From NCBI GenBank assembly GCA_023140195.1, contig JAGLME010000018.1, positions 124,001 to 188,000 on the forward strand: DNA of 64,000 nucleotides, given 5' to 3'. The first letter of the stretch is position 1; each line of letters opens with the position of its first letter. Below, piece by piece: positions 1 through 6,586 of this stretch. Below the pieces are notes generated by a model, which did not search any database, was not told the origin of the DNA, and was given only the letters and a program-made list of their open reading frames with translations. A program made the translations under genes and the position numbers. This stretch comes from Thermoplasmata archaeon (GTDB taxonomy: Archaea; Thermoplasmatota; Thermoplasmata; RBG-16-68-12; SOIM01).

Positions 1-1
1 A

Positions 2-1036
2 CACGTTTTCCTCAAGGGGGCGGAAGAGGAGGCAATGGCGTACATCCTTGCGGACGAGATCCAGAGGTCGGACGACATTCTCAAGGCGATCAAGGTTCTC
101 ATGAGGAAGCTCAACGGCTCTTACTGTTTGACCCTGCTACACAACGGAAGAGTGTTCGGCATAAGGGACCCGTACGGTATCCGGCCTCTCTGCCTGGGTG
201 AGATGAAGGACGGCTTTGTCGTCGCTTCGGAGAGCGTCGCACTTGATGTCCTTAACGCCAAGGTCCTGAGGGACGTGGAGTGCGGTGAGGTCGTGGAGCT
301 GACCCGCGAAGGAGTGGTCTCTCGCCAGATGGTCAAGAAGAGCCATAAGGCCCATTGTTTCTTCGAGTACGTCTACTTCGCCAGAGCGGATTCGGTCTTG
401 GAGGGGAGGAACATATATGAGGTCAGGCAGAGAGCCGGGGCAAGGTGCGCCGAGGAGCACCCGGTGGATGCTGACCTGGTGATACCCATTCCGGATTCAG
501 GCAGGTCACACGCCTACGGTTTCTCGCACAAGATGAACGTTCCAGTCATTGAAGGACTGATGAAGAACAGGTACATCGGAAGGACGTTCATCATGCCCGA
601 CCAGAAGTCCAGGGACATCAGCATACGGGAGAAGGTGAACCCCATACCCGACGTCATAAGGGGCAAGAGGGTGGTTCTGGTGGACGATAGCATCGTCCGG
701 GGAACCACGATAACCAGAATCGTGCAGGCGGTCAGAGATGCTGGCGCTAAAGAGATTCATGTCAGAATAGGATCGCCACCGCTGATAGCGCCTTGCTACC
801 TGGGAATAGACATGGAGAACAGGGAACAGTTCCTGGCCAACGAGAAGACCATCGAGGAAATAAGAGCGGAGACCACCGCCGATTCGGTGGGGTACATAAG
901 CGTCGATGGAGTTGTGGATGCGATAGGGATCCCAAAAGAGGACCTGTGCTTGGGGTGCGTCACCGACAAATATCCGCTGGACATCCCGTGCGAGATGCAT
1001 CGTTTCCAGAAGACGCTGCCAGACTACGAGGAATAG
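2..1036 (+). CDS. purF: Amidophosphoribosyltransferase paralogue (PurF-like), 5' end cut by window
   Basis: Catalyses, by family, glutamine + PRPP to 5-phosphoribosylamine, the first step of purine synthesis. The frame is open from the first base of the window, so the N-terminal part with the catalytic Cys lies outside; about 344 residues are visible against 467 in the next gene. Visible are the glutaminase core (RDPYGIRPLCLG), the PRPP loop VVLVDDSIVRGTT, and Cys in HCFFEYVYF, APCYLGID and DLCLGC, the four ligand positions of the [4Fe-4S] cluster in Bacillus-type PurF. It ends one base before the start of a second, full-length PurF, so the pair is surely co-transcribed. Whether this copy is catalytically complete cannot be judged here. 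An internal Met at base 35 is not the start. Confidence 0.9.
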   Translation, partial: HVFLKGAEEEAMAYILADEIQRSDDILKAIKVLMRKLNGSYCLTLLHNGRVFGIRDPYGIRPLCLGEMKDGFVVASESVALDVLNAKVLRDVECGEVVELTREGVVSRQMVKKSHKAHCFFEYVYFARADSVLEGRNIYEVRQRAGARCAEEHPVDADLVIPIPDSGRSHAYGFSHKMNVPVIEGLMKNRYIGRTFIMPDQKSRDISIREKVNPIPDVIRGKRVVLVDDSIVRGTTITRIVQAVRDAGAKEIHVRIGSPPLIAPCYLGIDMENREQFLANEKTIEEIRAETTADSVGYISVDGVVDAIGIPKEDLCLGCVTDKYPLDIPCEMHRFQKTLPDYEE

Positions 1037-1037
1037 C

Positions 1038-2441
1038 ATGAAAGCCAAAGAGTGCTGCGGATTGGTGGGGATATGTTCAGATTCATCAGTCTCAAGAAAA
1101 CTCTTCTTCGGTCTCAAGGTCATCCAGCACAGGGGTCAGGAAGCGGCGGGAATGGCGGTTGCCGACGGAACCAAGATGAGATGGCATAAGGACGCGGGAC
1201 TGGTGCACGAGGTCTTCGACAAGGAAATCCTGGATGAGCTGGAAGGGAACGTCGGAATAGCACACGTCAGGTACTCAACCACTGGAATGAAGACGGCAGA
1301 TGAAGCCCATCCCATCATGGCGAAGACCACTATGGGGGATATCGCGGTCTGCCACAACGGAGAGCTGACCAATGCGGAGGCTCTGAGAGATCATTTCAGG
1401 AAGAAGGGAGCCGGGCTGGAGGGTCTATCGGACACCGAGTTCATAGTCAGGATACTGGCAGGTGAGCTGGAAGCCTCGACCGATCCTACCAGGGCCATTT
1501 CAAGAACGCTTGCTAAACTGAGGGGGGCATATTCCCTGGCCATACTTATCGGCGACCGGCTGTTTGCGGTAAGGGACCCGCACGGCATAAGGCCGCTGTG
1601 CCTCGGGAAGATGAAGGACGGTCACGTCATCGCCTCGGAGACTCCAGTGCTCGACCTTCTTGAAGCTGAGTTTATCAAGGACCTCAAACCCGGGGAGATA
1701 GTGGAGGTCGGTGCAAACGTGGCCAAGTCGTACCAGATCCCGACGCCCAGACACAAGGCGCACTGCATGTTCGAGTACGTCTATTTCTCAAGGCCCGACA
1801 ACTGCCTGGACGGACAGCTCGTGTACGATGTCAGAAGGAGGATTGGTGAGATTCTGGCGGTGGAGAGTCCGACCGAGGCAGATTCCGTTTTTCCAGTACC
1901 GGATTCGGGCAGAGCACATGCAGCAGGTTACGCTGACGGCTCAGTGATTCCCATGGCCGAGGGCCTGATCAAGAACAGGTTCGTGGAGAGGACCTTCATA
2001 CTGCCGGAGCAGAGGGACAGGGAGCTGAGCGTCCTTTTGAAACTGAACCCCGTCAAGTCGCTCGTTGAGGACAAGAGGATAGTTGTGGTCGACGACAGCA
2101 TCATCCGCGGAACGACCATGAGGAAGATCGTCCAGATACTGAAGAAGGCTGGCGCAAAGGAAGTTCACGTTCGGATAGGCTGTCCCCCCGTTAGACATCC
2201 GTGCTACCTGGGAATAGACATGAAGACCAGGGAACAGTTCGTTGCCAATGAGAAGGACGAGAAGCAGATAGCGAAGGAGATCGGAGCGGATTCTCTAGTC
2301 CATATCAGTCTCGAGGGCTTGGTTGAAGCTATCGGTCACCCCATGGAGGACCTTTGCTGCGGTTGCCTGATAGGGGAATATCCAGTGCCGATCGAGGGAG
2401 AACGGGTCCGCCACCAGGAAACGCTGAAGAAATTCTACTAG
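1038..2441 (+). CDS. purF: Amidophosphoribosyltransferase, [4Fe-4S] type
   Basis: Full-length PurF of 467 residues. The short leader MKAKEC precedes Cys7 of CGLVGI, which after propeptide removal would be the N-terminal nucleophile of the glutaminase domain (about residues 7-240). The phosphoribosyltransferase half has the PRPP loop VVVVDDSIIRGTT near residue 348. Cys in HCMFEYVYF, HPCYLGID and DLCCGC match the iron-sulfur ligands of the Bacillus enzyme. ATG follows the upstream paralogue after a single base. PRPP, its substrate, is supplied by the prs gene at 10.1-11.0 kb. Close sequence similarity to the upstream gene throughout indicates a tandem duplication. Confidence 0.95.
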   Translation: MKAKECCGLVGICSDSSVSRKLFFGLKVIQHRGQEAAGMAVADGTKMRWHKDAGLVHEVFDKEILDELEGNVGIAHVRYSTTGMKTADEAHPIMAKTTMGDIAVCHNGELTNAEALRDHFRKKGAGLEGLSDTEFIVRILAGELEASTDPTRAISRTLAKLRGAYSLAILIGDRLFAVRDPHGIRPLCLGKMKDGHVIASETPVLDLLEAEFIKDLKPGEIVEVGANVAKSYQIPTPRHKAHCMFEYVYFSRPDNCLDGQLVYDVRRRIGEILAVESPTEADSVFPVPDSGRAHAAGYADGSVIPMAEGLIKNRFVERTFILPEQRDRELSVLLKLNPVKSLVEDKRIVVVDDSIIRGTTMRKIVQILKKAGAKEVHVRIGCPPVRHPCYLGIDMKTREQFVANEKDEKQIAKEIGADSLVHISLEGLVEAIGHPMEDLCCGCLIGEYPVPIEGERVRHQETLKKFY

Positions 2442-2452
2442 ATTAGTTAGAA

Positions 2453-2463
2453 ATGTATTTATT
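2453..2463 (+). promoter_or_regulatory. TATA element for tRNA-Ala
   Basis: The AT-rich box ATGTATTTATT is centred about 30 bp before the first base of the tRNA, the usual archaeal TATA spacing. It lies just after the purF stop codon, so the tRNA has its own promoter. Confidence 0.5.
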
Positions 2464-2487
2464 CCGTTCTTGCCATTGAGTTGGGAA

Positions 2488-2560
2488 GGGCCGGTAGATC
2501 AGCTGGAAGATCGCTACCTTGGCATGGTAGAGGCCGCGGGTTCGAGTCCCGTCCGGTCCA
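2488..2560 (+). tRNA. tRNA-Ala (anticodon GGC)
   Basis: A 73-nt cloverleaf without intron. The acceptor stem GGGCCGG/CCGGTCC contains the G3:U70 pair that identifies tRNA-Ala. D stem GATC/GATC, anticodon stem CTACC/GGTAG with loop TTGGCAT (anticodon GGC), T stem GCGGG/CCCGT with loop TTCGAGT, discriminator A at 2560. CCA is not encoded. A T5 run at 2584-2588 may serve as terminator. Confidence 0.97.
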
Positions 2561-2578
2561 CTCCCACAGGGCCAGTTC

Positions 2579-3157
2579 TCAACTTTTTCTACTCAGAAGC
2601 ATAATAGCCATATCCGCCAGATCCAGTATCTTCCCCAGATATGCTCCATCCTCAGTGAGCTTGTACTTCTTCACCGTCCTAGGGAACTCGCTCTCAACCT
2701 CTTGAAATATCAGACCAGATTTCTTCAGTGAATCCAATGCCGAATACGCGGTGTTCCCGCACATCCCCCCCTCTTCACGCAAATCCGAGATGGTGGTGAA
2801 ACCCTCCTTGTATATCTTAATGAGAATCGCCAAACTGCCGACGGGCAACCTGTTCAAGTTCCTTGTCCCGCTCTTCCTCTCCAGTTCCTTCATGGTCGTG
2901 CAAACGGCGTCAAGATACATGGCAAGCTTCTCGGCCCTATCTCTCGTCGAGTATTTCCGAACCGTCCTGCCTCCGTCCACCAGATCCTCACATTGCAGCA
3001 GGTCCAGTTCCATCAACTTCTCCAATGAAGAATAAGCGGTCTTCTGCGACATCCCAACGTTCCTGATGAGGTCCGTTATCGTCACGCCACCGCTCCTGTG
3101 CGCGGCTGCCATGGTCTCAATGCAACCTACTGGCTTCTCCAATTCCTGAATACTCAA
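2579..3157 (-). CDS. Tandem winged-helix transcriptional regulator
   Basis: 192 residues with two winged-helix DNA-binding units: residues about 20-75 (helix-turn-helix around TITDLIRNVGMSQKTAYSSL) and about 105-170 (TISDLREEGGMCGNTAYSAL). The two halves resemble each other, so the protein is an internal duplication. The start is TTG at 3157; a later internal start is possible. A TATA-like stretch (GCTTATTTAC on the minus strand, about 3226-3237) lies some 75 bp upstream. Such two-winged-helix proteins are frequent in Thermoplasmatota; the target is unknown. Its 3' end faces the tRNA-Ala gene. Confidence 0.75.
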   Translation of the reverse strand: MSIQELEKPVGCIETMAAAHRSGGVTITDLIRNVGMSQKTAYSSLEKLMELDLLQCEDLVDGGRTVRKYSTRDRAEKLAMYLDAVCTTMKELERKSGTRNLNRLPVGSLAILIKIYKEGFTTISDLREEGGMCGNTAYSALDSLKKSGLIFQEVESEFPRTVKKYKLTEDGAYLGKILDLADMAIMLLSRKS

Positions 3158-3403
3158 TCCCTACCCACCTTCAAGCGTTCAGTGGATCCATCCACCAACC
3201 GATGCTTCCGTTCCGAGTAAAGACTGATTGTAAATAAGCGTTTTCATTTGCCGCTTTGATGTATGCTAGATGGTTGAGCGACCCAATGCTTCGATGACGA
3301 TTCGACAACACCGAACCTCAATCTTCGCAAACAGGTCCGATATCACTTCTTAGACTTCCTAATTATTGCTAATAACCAATATAACCCTTGAAGAATTCAC
3401 TTG
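3158..3403. other. Intergenic stretch, no gene seen
   Basis: Upstream region of the winged-helix regulator and of the candidate RNA. It holds a TATA-like box for each (about 3226-3237 on minus, 3377-3386 on plus). I see no coding potential or RNA gene in the rest. Confidence 0.5.
3377..3386 (+). promoter_or_regulatory. TATA element of the candidate structured RNA
   Basis: CAATATAACC is centred about 26 bp before base 3408, where the 5' strand of the closing helix of the putative RNA begins. Position and composition fit an archaeal TATA box. Confidence 0.4.
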
Positions 3404-3595
3404 AAACGGGCGAGATAAGGCAGAGAGATCCCATCGTTGCTTCTGTTCTTGGGAGCTTAGAAATGGGACCGGGACCAAAGAGCAAACAGCTTTTAATTGT
3501 TCTGGGTCTCTCCCCCAGGCACTCAGAAACCCATCTCTGCCTCCGGGAAGGCGGACGACGTGGAGACCTTGGATCTCGCCCTCTAAACTTTTTTT
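3404..3595 (+). ncRNA. Candidate structured non-coding RNA of unknown class
   Basis: No convincing protein is encoded here, yet the ends pair. GGGCGAGAT (3408-3416) is complementary to ATCTCGCCC (3573-3581), nine base pairs. One base inward, AGGCAGAGA (3418-3426) pairs with TCTCTGCCT (3534-3542), another nine. Inside, TCCCAT (3429-3434) can pair with ATGGGA (3463-3468), and AAGG/CCTT closes a hairpin between the 3' strands of the two long helices. A TATA box sits at 3377-3386 and a T7 run (about 3589-3595) ends it, as expected for a transcript of about 185 nt. I could not match it to RNase P RNA, SRP RNA or an H/ACA guide. Function unknown. Confidence 0.4.
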
Positions 3596-3617
3596 GAAAA
3601 TCATCGAAAGCCGAAGA

Positions 3618-3627
3618 GTTTATATGG
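3618..3627 (+). promoter_or_regulatory. TATA element for eL41 / tRNA-Trp
   Basis: GTTTATATGG is a strong archaeal TATA sequence. Transcription would begin near 3645-3650, about 50 nt before the eL41 ATG. No other promoter is evident before the tRNA, so both may share this transcript. Confidence 0.5.
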
Positions 3628-3699
3628 AAACCTTCTCTATTCCCAGAAGGCTCATGGCATGGGTCTTCAGTTGTCCCAGTAAGCCTTTGAGGTCTATCG

Positions 3700-3807
3700 A
3701 TGAAACGCAGTTCACGAGTGTGGAAGAAACGCGGAAAGCAGCGGTGGAAATGGAGGAAGAAGAAGATGCGCCGCCGGAAGCGAAAGCAGAAGATGCGGAA
3801 GCGATAG
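3700..3807 (+). CDS. rpl41e: Ribosomal protein eL41 (35 residues)
   Basis: A 35-residue, extremely basic peptide: it begins MKRSSRVWKKRGKQRW and continues with WRKKKMRRRKRKQKMRKR. The WRKK-MRR-KRK pattern is that of eL41, the smallest ribosomal protein, a single helix bridging the subunits. It ends TAG at 3805-3807, eight bases before tRNA-Trp. A 98-codon frame overlaps it in another register but runs into the tRNA and is rejected. Confidence is high because composition and motif are so characteristic. Confidence 0.88.
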   Translation: MKRSSRVWKKRGKQRWKWRKKKMRRRKRKQKMRKR

Positions 3808-3814
3808 GCCCTGT

Positions 3815-3986
3815 GGGGGTATGGGGTAACACGGTATCCTCGCTGGCTCCAGTTATGGGCGTGATTGCCAACGGGTTTGCTGACAGGTGATGACTAACTG
3901 GAGCAATGACCCGTAATCAATTCATGCGGAGATATCCTCCGCATGGTGGAAACCAGCTGATCTGGGTTCGAATCCCGGTGCCCCCA
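3815..3986 (+). tRNA. tRNA-Trp (anticodon CCA) with 99-nt intron
   Basis: Exons 3815-3852 and 3952-3986 give a 73-nt mature tRNA. Acceptor GGGGGTA pairs with TGCCCCC; anticodon stem GCTGG (3842-3846) pairs with CCAGC (3953-3957); the loop carries C32, T33, anticodon CCA (3849-3851), G37 and A38. T arm CTGGG/TTCGAAT/CCCGG, discriminator A 3986, CCA not encoded. The intron lies at the canonical 37/38 position. TCCA (3848-3851) can pair with TGGA (3947-3950), consistent with a bulge-helix-bulge splice structure. Most of the intron is a box C/D guide, listed separately. Confidence 0.93.
3853..3951 (+). ncRNA. Box C/D guide RNA inside the tRNA-Trp intron
   Basis: A 7-bp terminal stem (3853-3859 with 3910-3916, one G-U) encloses box C GTGATTG (3861-3867, degenerate), box D' CTGA (3880-3883), box C' GTGATGA (3887-3893) and box D ATGA (3906-3909). 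The element before D, CTGGAGC (3898-3904), is complementary to GCTCCAG around the anticodon, and the fifth base upstream of D pairs with C34. The element before D' (GGTTT, 3874-3878) is complementary to AAACC at 3950-3954, and its fifth base pairs with position 39. This matches the known role of euryarchaeal tRNA-Trp introns in guiding 2'-O-methylation at 34 and 39. A separate 8-9 bp hairpin (3923-3945) follows the C/D unit. Confidence 0.85.
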
Positions 3987-4044
3987 CTTCTCTTGGATGC
4001 TGCCTAAGCGCAAATAATATCATCAAGGTCGCAATCTTTCGACC

Positions 4045-4614
4045 ATGAGCCAGAACGAGTTTGTGAAAACCGTGAAACGTCACTTGGACTTCTTCGTGTA
4101 CGCCATCGTCGCAGTTGTGATACTGGTCATCGGGATAGTATTGGTCGGAAATCCCGAAGACGCCGGGATAGCGTTCACCACTCTGAGCGATACCCAAGCA
4201 TCGCCATGGGGGTCCATACTGACAGCCGTGGGAGGATGGTTGATATTCACCTTCCTGGTCTCGTTCATGATACACCGGAGGAGCGAGAAGGAGACCAGCC
4301 ATGAGATCAGAGCCACCACTCACCTCCTTGCGAGCTTCCTGACCGAGCTTGACAAGGCCGAGATAGAGACATACCAGGCCTTTGCCGATCTGAACAAGTC
4401 CATGATGCTCTCGGTCATGGGTGAGATCATGGTCACTCAAGGCGCCGGGGAGGAGCAGACCAAAGAATGCAACAACCGGCTGAGTCAGGCCTTTGATGGG
4501 GAAATAGACGAATTCGGCAAAAGGGCTCTTGGGATCATGGTCCGCAGCGAGGAAAGAATAAGGAGAAGGCTCGATCCCGAACTGGTAGACAGGGCTTCGA
4601 TGGACGGTGCCTAA
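4045..4614 (+). CDS. Two-TM membrane protein, unknown
   Basis: 189 residues, not recognised. Two transmembrane helices (about residues 15-35 and 57-77) flank a short external loop, followed by a charged, mostly helical cytoplasmic domain of about 110 residues rich in Glu and Lys. It converges with the P5C dehydrogenase gene, the two 3' ends overlapping by four bases. An AT-rich box (AAATAATATC, about 4012-4021) lies about 28 bp before the ATG, suggesting a leaderless monocistronic transcript. No catalytic motif is seen. Confidence 0.7.
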   Translation: MSQNEFVKTVKRHLDFFVYAIVAVVILVIGIVLVGNPEDAGIAFTTLSDTQASPWGSILTAVGGWLIFTFLVSFMIHRRSEKETSHEIRATTHLLASFLTELDKAEIETYQAFADLNKSMMLSVMGEIMVTQGAGEEQTKECNNRLSQAFDGEIDEFGKRALGIMVRSEERIRRRLDPELVDRASMDGA

Positions 4615-6242
4615 TCCTTTTTCAGGAACGGGTACCTGTAGTCCTTTGGCGGGTTGAGATTCTCCTTGATCGTTCTGGCCGAGACCCACCTTATCAGGTT
4701 CAGGAGGCTTCCCGCTTTATCGTTCGTCCCCGATGCTCTGGCTCCCCCGAAGGGCTGCTGGCCGACCACGGCTCCCGTTGGCTTGTCGTTGATGTAGAAG
4801 TTTCCCGCAGCGTCCCTCAGAGCGTCTTGGGCCTTCCATATCGCATGTCTGTCCTGTGCGAAGATCGACCCGGTCAAACCGTATGGTGACGTCTCATCAC
4901 AAATCTTCAGATACTTCTCGTAGTCCTTGTCTGGGTAGACGTACACTGTCAGCACCGGACCGAATATCTCCTCTTCCATCGTCCTGAACTTGGGTTTCTT
5001 GGCGTGGATGATCGTCGGCTCTATGTAATACCCGACCTTGTCGGTGCAATCTCCACCGGCTATGATCTCGGCATCCTTCGACCGCTTGGCGTAAGTGATG
5101 TACTTCTTGATGTTCTGATACGCTTCCTTGTCTATGACCGCGTTGATGAAGTTGGAGAAGTCCGTCGGCGGACCCATCTTCATTGTCTTCATCTCCTTCA
5201 ACAGCTTCCTCTTCAGTCCCGGCCATTTGGATTTGGGTACGTACGCCCTTGATGCCGCGGAGCACTTCTGTCCCTGGTACTCAAACGCGCCTCTGAGAAG
5301 AGCCGTCGCCAAGGCATCCAGATCGGCACTCGGATGGGCGAACACGAAGTCCTTCCCACCGGTCTCGCCGACCATTCTGGGATATGTGTTGTATTTCTCT
5401 AGGTTCTCGCTGATGGTCCTCCAGAGATGCTGGAATGTTGCAGTGCTTCCCGTGAAATGTATCCCCGCGAAGTATGGATGGTTCAATATCGGGGGGCTTA
5501 TCACTGAACCAGATCCCGGCAGCATGGTAATGACGCCATCGGGTACCCCGGCCTCCCGGAACAACTCCACCAGGAAATGTGCTGTGTAGATGACCGACCT
5601 GGCAGGTTTCCAGAGGACCACGTTCCCCATAAGTGCAGGAGATGTTGGGAGATTCCCAGCTATGGATGTGAAGTTGAAGGGAGTAACTGCAAACACAAAC
5701 CCTTCCAGCGGACGATACTCGACCCTGTTCCACGTCCCCTCATCGGAAATCGGTTGCATCTCGTAAAGCTGCTGCATGAAGTACGCGTTGAACCTGAAAA
5801 AGTCAATGAGCTCGCAGGCAGCGTCCACCTCAGCTTGATAGACATTCTTGTCCTGACAGAGCATCGTGGCGGCGTTCACAGTCTGCCTGTGAGGTCCGGC
5901 AAGCAGTTCGGCCATCTTTAGGAATATCGCCGTTCTCTGCTCCCAGGGAAGGCAGCACCACTCCTCTCTCGCCTTCAAAGCAGTATCGATGGCCTTCTCC
6001 ACCAGGGCCTTGGTCACCTTGTGATACGTTCCCAGCAGGTGCTTGTGATCATGCGGTGCGCGGCATTCGCCCATGTTCCCGGTCTTGTACTTGCGTCCCC
6101 CGATGATGATGGGTATCTCGATGCTCTTGGACTCGAGTTCATCCAGTTTCCTCTTGAGTTCCTCTCTCTCAGGACTCCCCGGAGCGTAGTTCAGAATTGG
6201 TTCGTTCACCGGATCAGGCACTTCAGCGATACTGTATGACAT
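4611..6242 (-). CDS. L-glutamate gamma-semialdehyde (P5C) dehydrogenase, ALDH4 type
   Basis: 543 residues, full length for the family. It oxidises glutamate-5-semialdehyde/P5C to glutamate with NAD+, the second step of proline breakdown. The NAD-binding fold, the general-base region VGETGGKD and the catalytic Cys in GQKCSAASR (near residue 328) are intact, as is the C-terminal QQPFGGARASGTNDK typical of the ALDH4A1 group shared by mitochondria and some bacteria and archaea. A GGGAGGAAG ribosome-binding sequence precedes the ATG directly. No proline dehydrogenase is next to it; the neighbours are unrelated. Confidence 0.92.
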   Translation of the reverse strand: MSYSIAEVPDPVNEPILNYAPGSPEREELKRKLDELESKSIEIPIIIGGRKYKTGNMGECRAPHDHKHLLGTYHKVTKALVEKAIDTALKAREEWCCLPWEQRTAIFLKMAELLAGPHRQTVNAATMLCQDKNVYQAEVDAACELIDFFRFNAYFMQQLYEMQPISDEGTWNRVEYRPLEGFVFAVTPFNFTSIAGNLPTSPALMGNVVLWKPARSVIYTAHFLVELFREAGVPDGVITMLPGSGSVISPPILNHPYFAGIHFTGSTATFQHLWRTISENLEKYNTYPRMVGETGGKDFVFAHPSADLDALATALLRGAFEYQGQKCSAASRAYVPKSKWPGLKRKLLKEMKTMKMGPPTDFSNFINAVIDKEAYQNIKKYITYAKRSKDAEIIAGGDCTDKVGYYIEPTIIHAKKPKFRTMEEEIFGPVLTVYVYPDKDYEKYLKICDETSPYGLTGSIFAQDRHAIWKAQDALRDAAGNFYINDKPTGAVVGQQPFGGARASGTNDKAGSLLNLIRWVSARTIKENLNPPKDYRYPFLKKD

Positions 6243-6357
6243 CTTCCTCCCTCTTCCCCAATGATAACGACTATGATGAATGCGATTGACGAATTAATTG
6301 TTGTGGTTTGTTAGGGGGCACCCGGAGAGCAGGATTTATGCCAGAGACTTCTGATTC

Positions 6358-6381
6358 TTTGGCAATAGGTATAACCAAAAA
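6358..6381. repeat. Direct repeat copy 1 (24 bp, hairpin-forming)
   Basis: Identical over 24 bp to 6413-6436. The arms TTTGG and CCAAA face each other across the 12-base core CAATAGGTATAA. It lies in the divergent promoter region, 116 bp before the P5C dehydrogenase start. Confidence 0.85.
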
Positions 6382-6410
6382 GAGGCAGCATCTGAACCTA
6401 GGACCTCCAG

Positions 6411-6436
6411 TTTTTGGCAATAGGTATAACCAAAAA
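6411..6436. repeat. Direct repeat copy 2 with 7-bp inverted arms
   Basis: The second copy (24 bp shared, 6413-6436), 55 bp after the first. Here the arms extend to TTTTTGG/CCAAAAA around the same 12-base core. The spacing is close to five helical turns, as for paired regulator sites; the function is inferred only. Confidence 0.85.
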
Positions 6437-6586
6437 TGAGCCAACACAACATACTCCTTCGCCCCTTCATGAAGATGAAGCTCCAGAGCCTTGAAGTCGC
6501 AGCCATTCTCCTATGGCTTGATAGTATCTAGGTCGACGCGGATTCATGAGAAACCCTTTTTAACCCCAGCCGAGAATGTCCTCGCA

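Larger units (their letters stand above)
6243..6586. other. Divergent intergenic region between P5C dehydrogenase and cca
   Basis: 344 bases with no gene. It carries an AATTAATT box near 6291-6300, perhaps for the minus-strand gene, the paired repeats at 6358-6381 and 6413-6436, and the cca TATA box CCTTTTTAACC (6555-6565). Nothing else is evident. Confidence 0.5.

Noticed and set aside
3404-3595. RNase P RNA or SRP RNA
   Set aside because: The order of helices and length (about 185 nt) do not fit; the conserved GAGGAAAGTCC and SRP domain IV signatures are missing.
3388-3597. 69-codon plus-strand frame in the candidate RNA region
   Set aside because: No family resemblance; the strong end-to-end base pairing and T-run favour an RNA.
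3594-3890. 98-codon plus-strand frame
   Set aside because: It overlaps eL41 in another frame and runs into the tRNA-Trp exon and intron; its acidic composition is a shadow of the Lys/Arg-rich eL41 codons.
3922-4689. Minus-strand 255-codon frame
   Set aside because: It overlaps the tRNA-Trp 3' exon and is antisense to the two-TM membrane protein gene.
6358-6436. Minimal CRISPR array (two 24-bp repeats, 31-bp spacer)
   Set aside because: Only two copies, no cas genes in the window, and a location in a divergent promoter region; an operator or other repeat explains it better.
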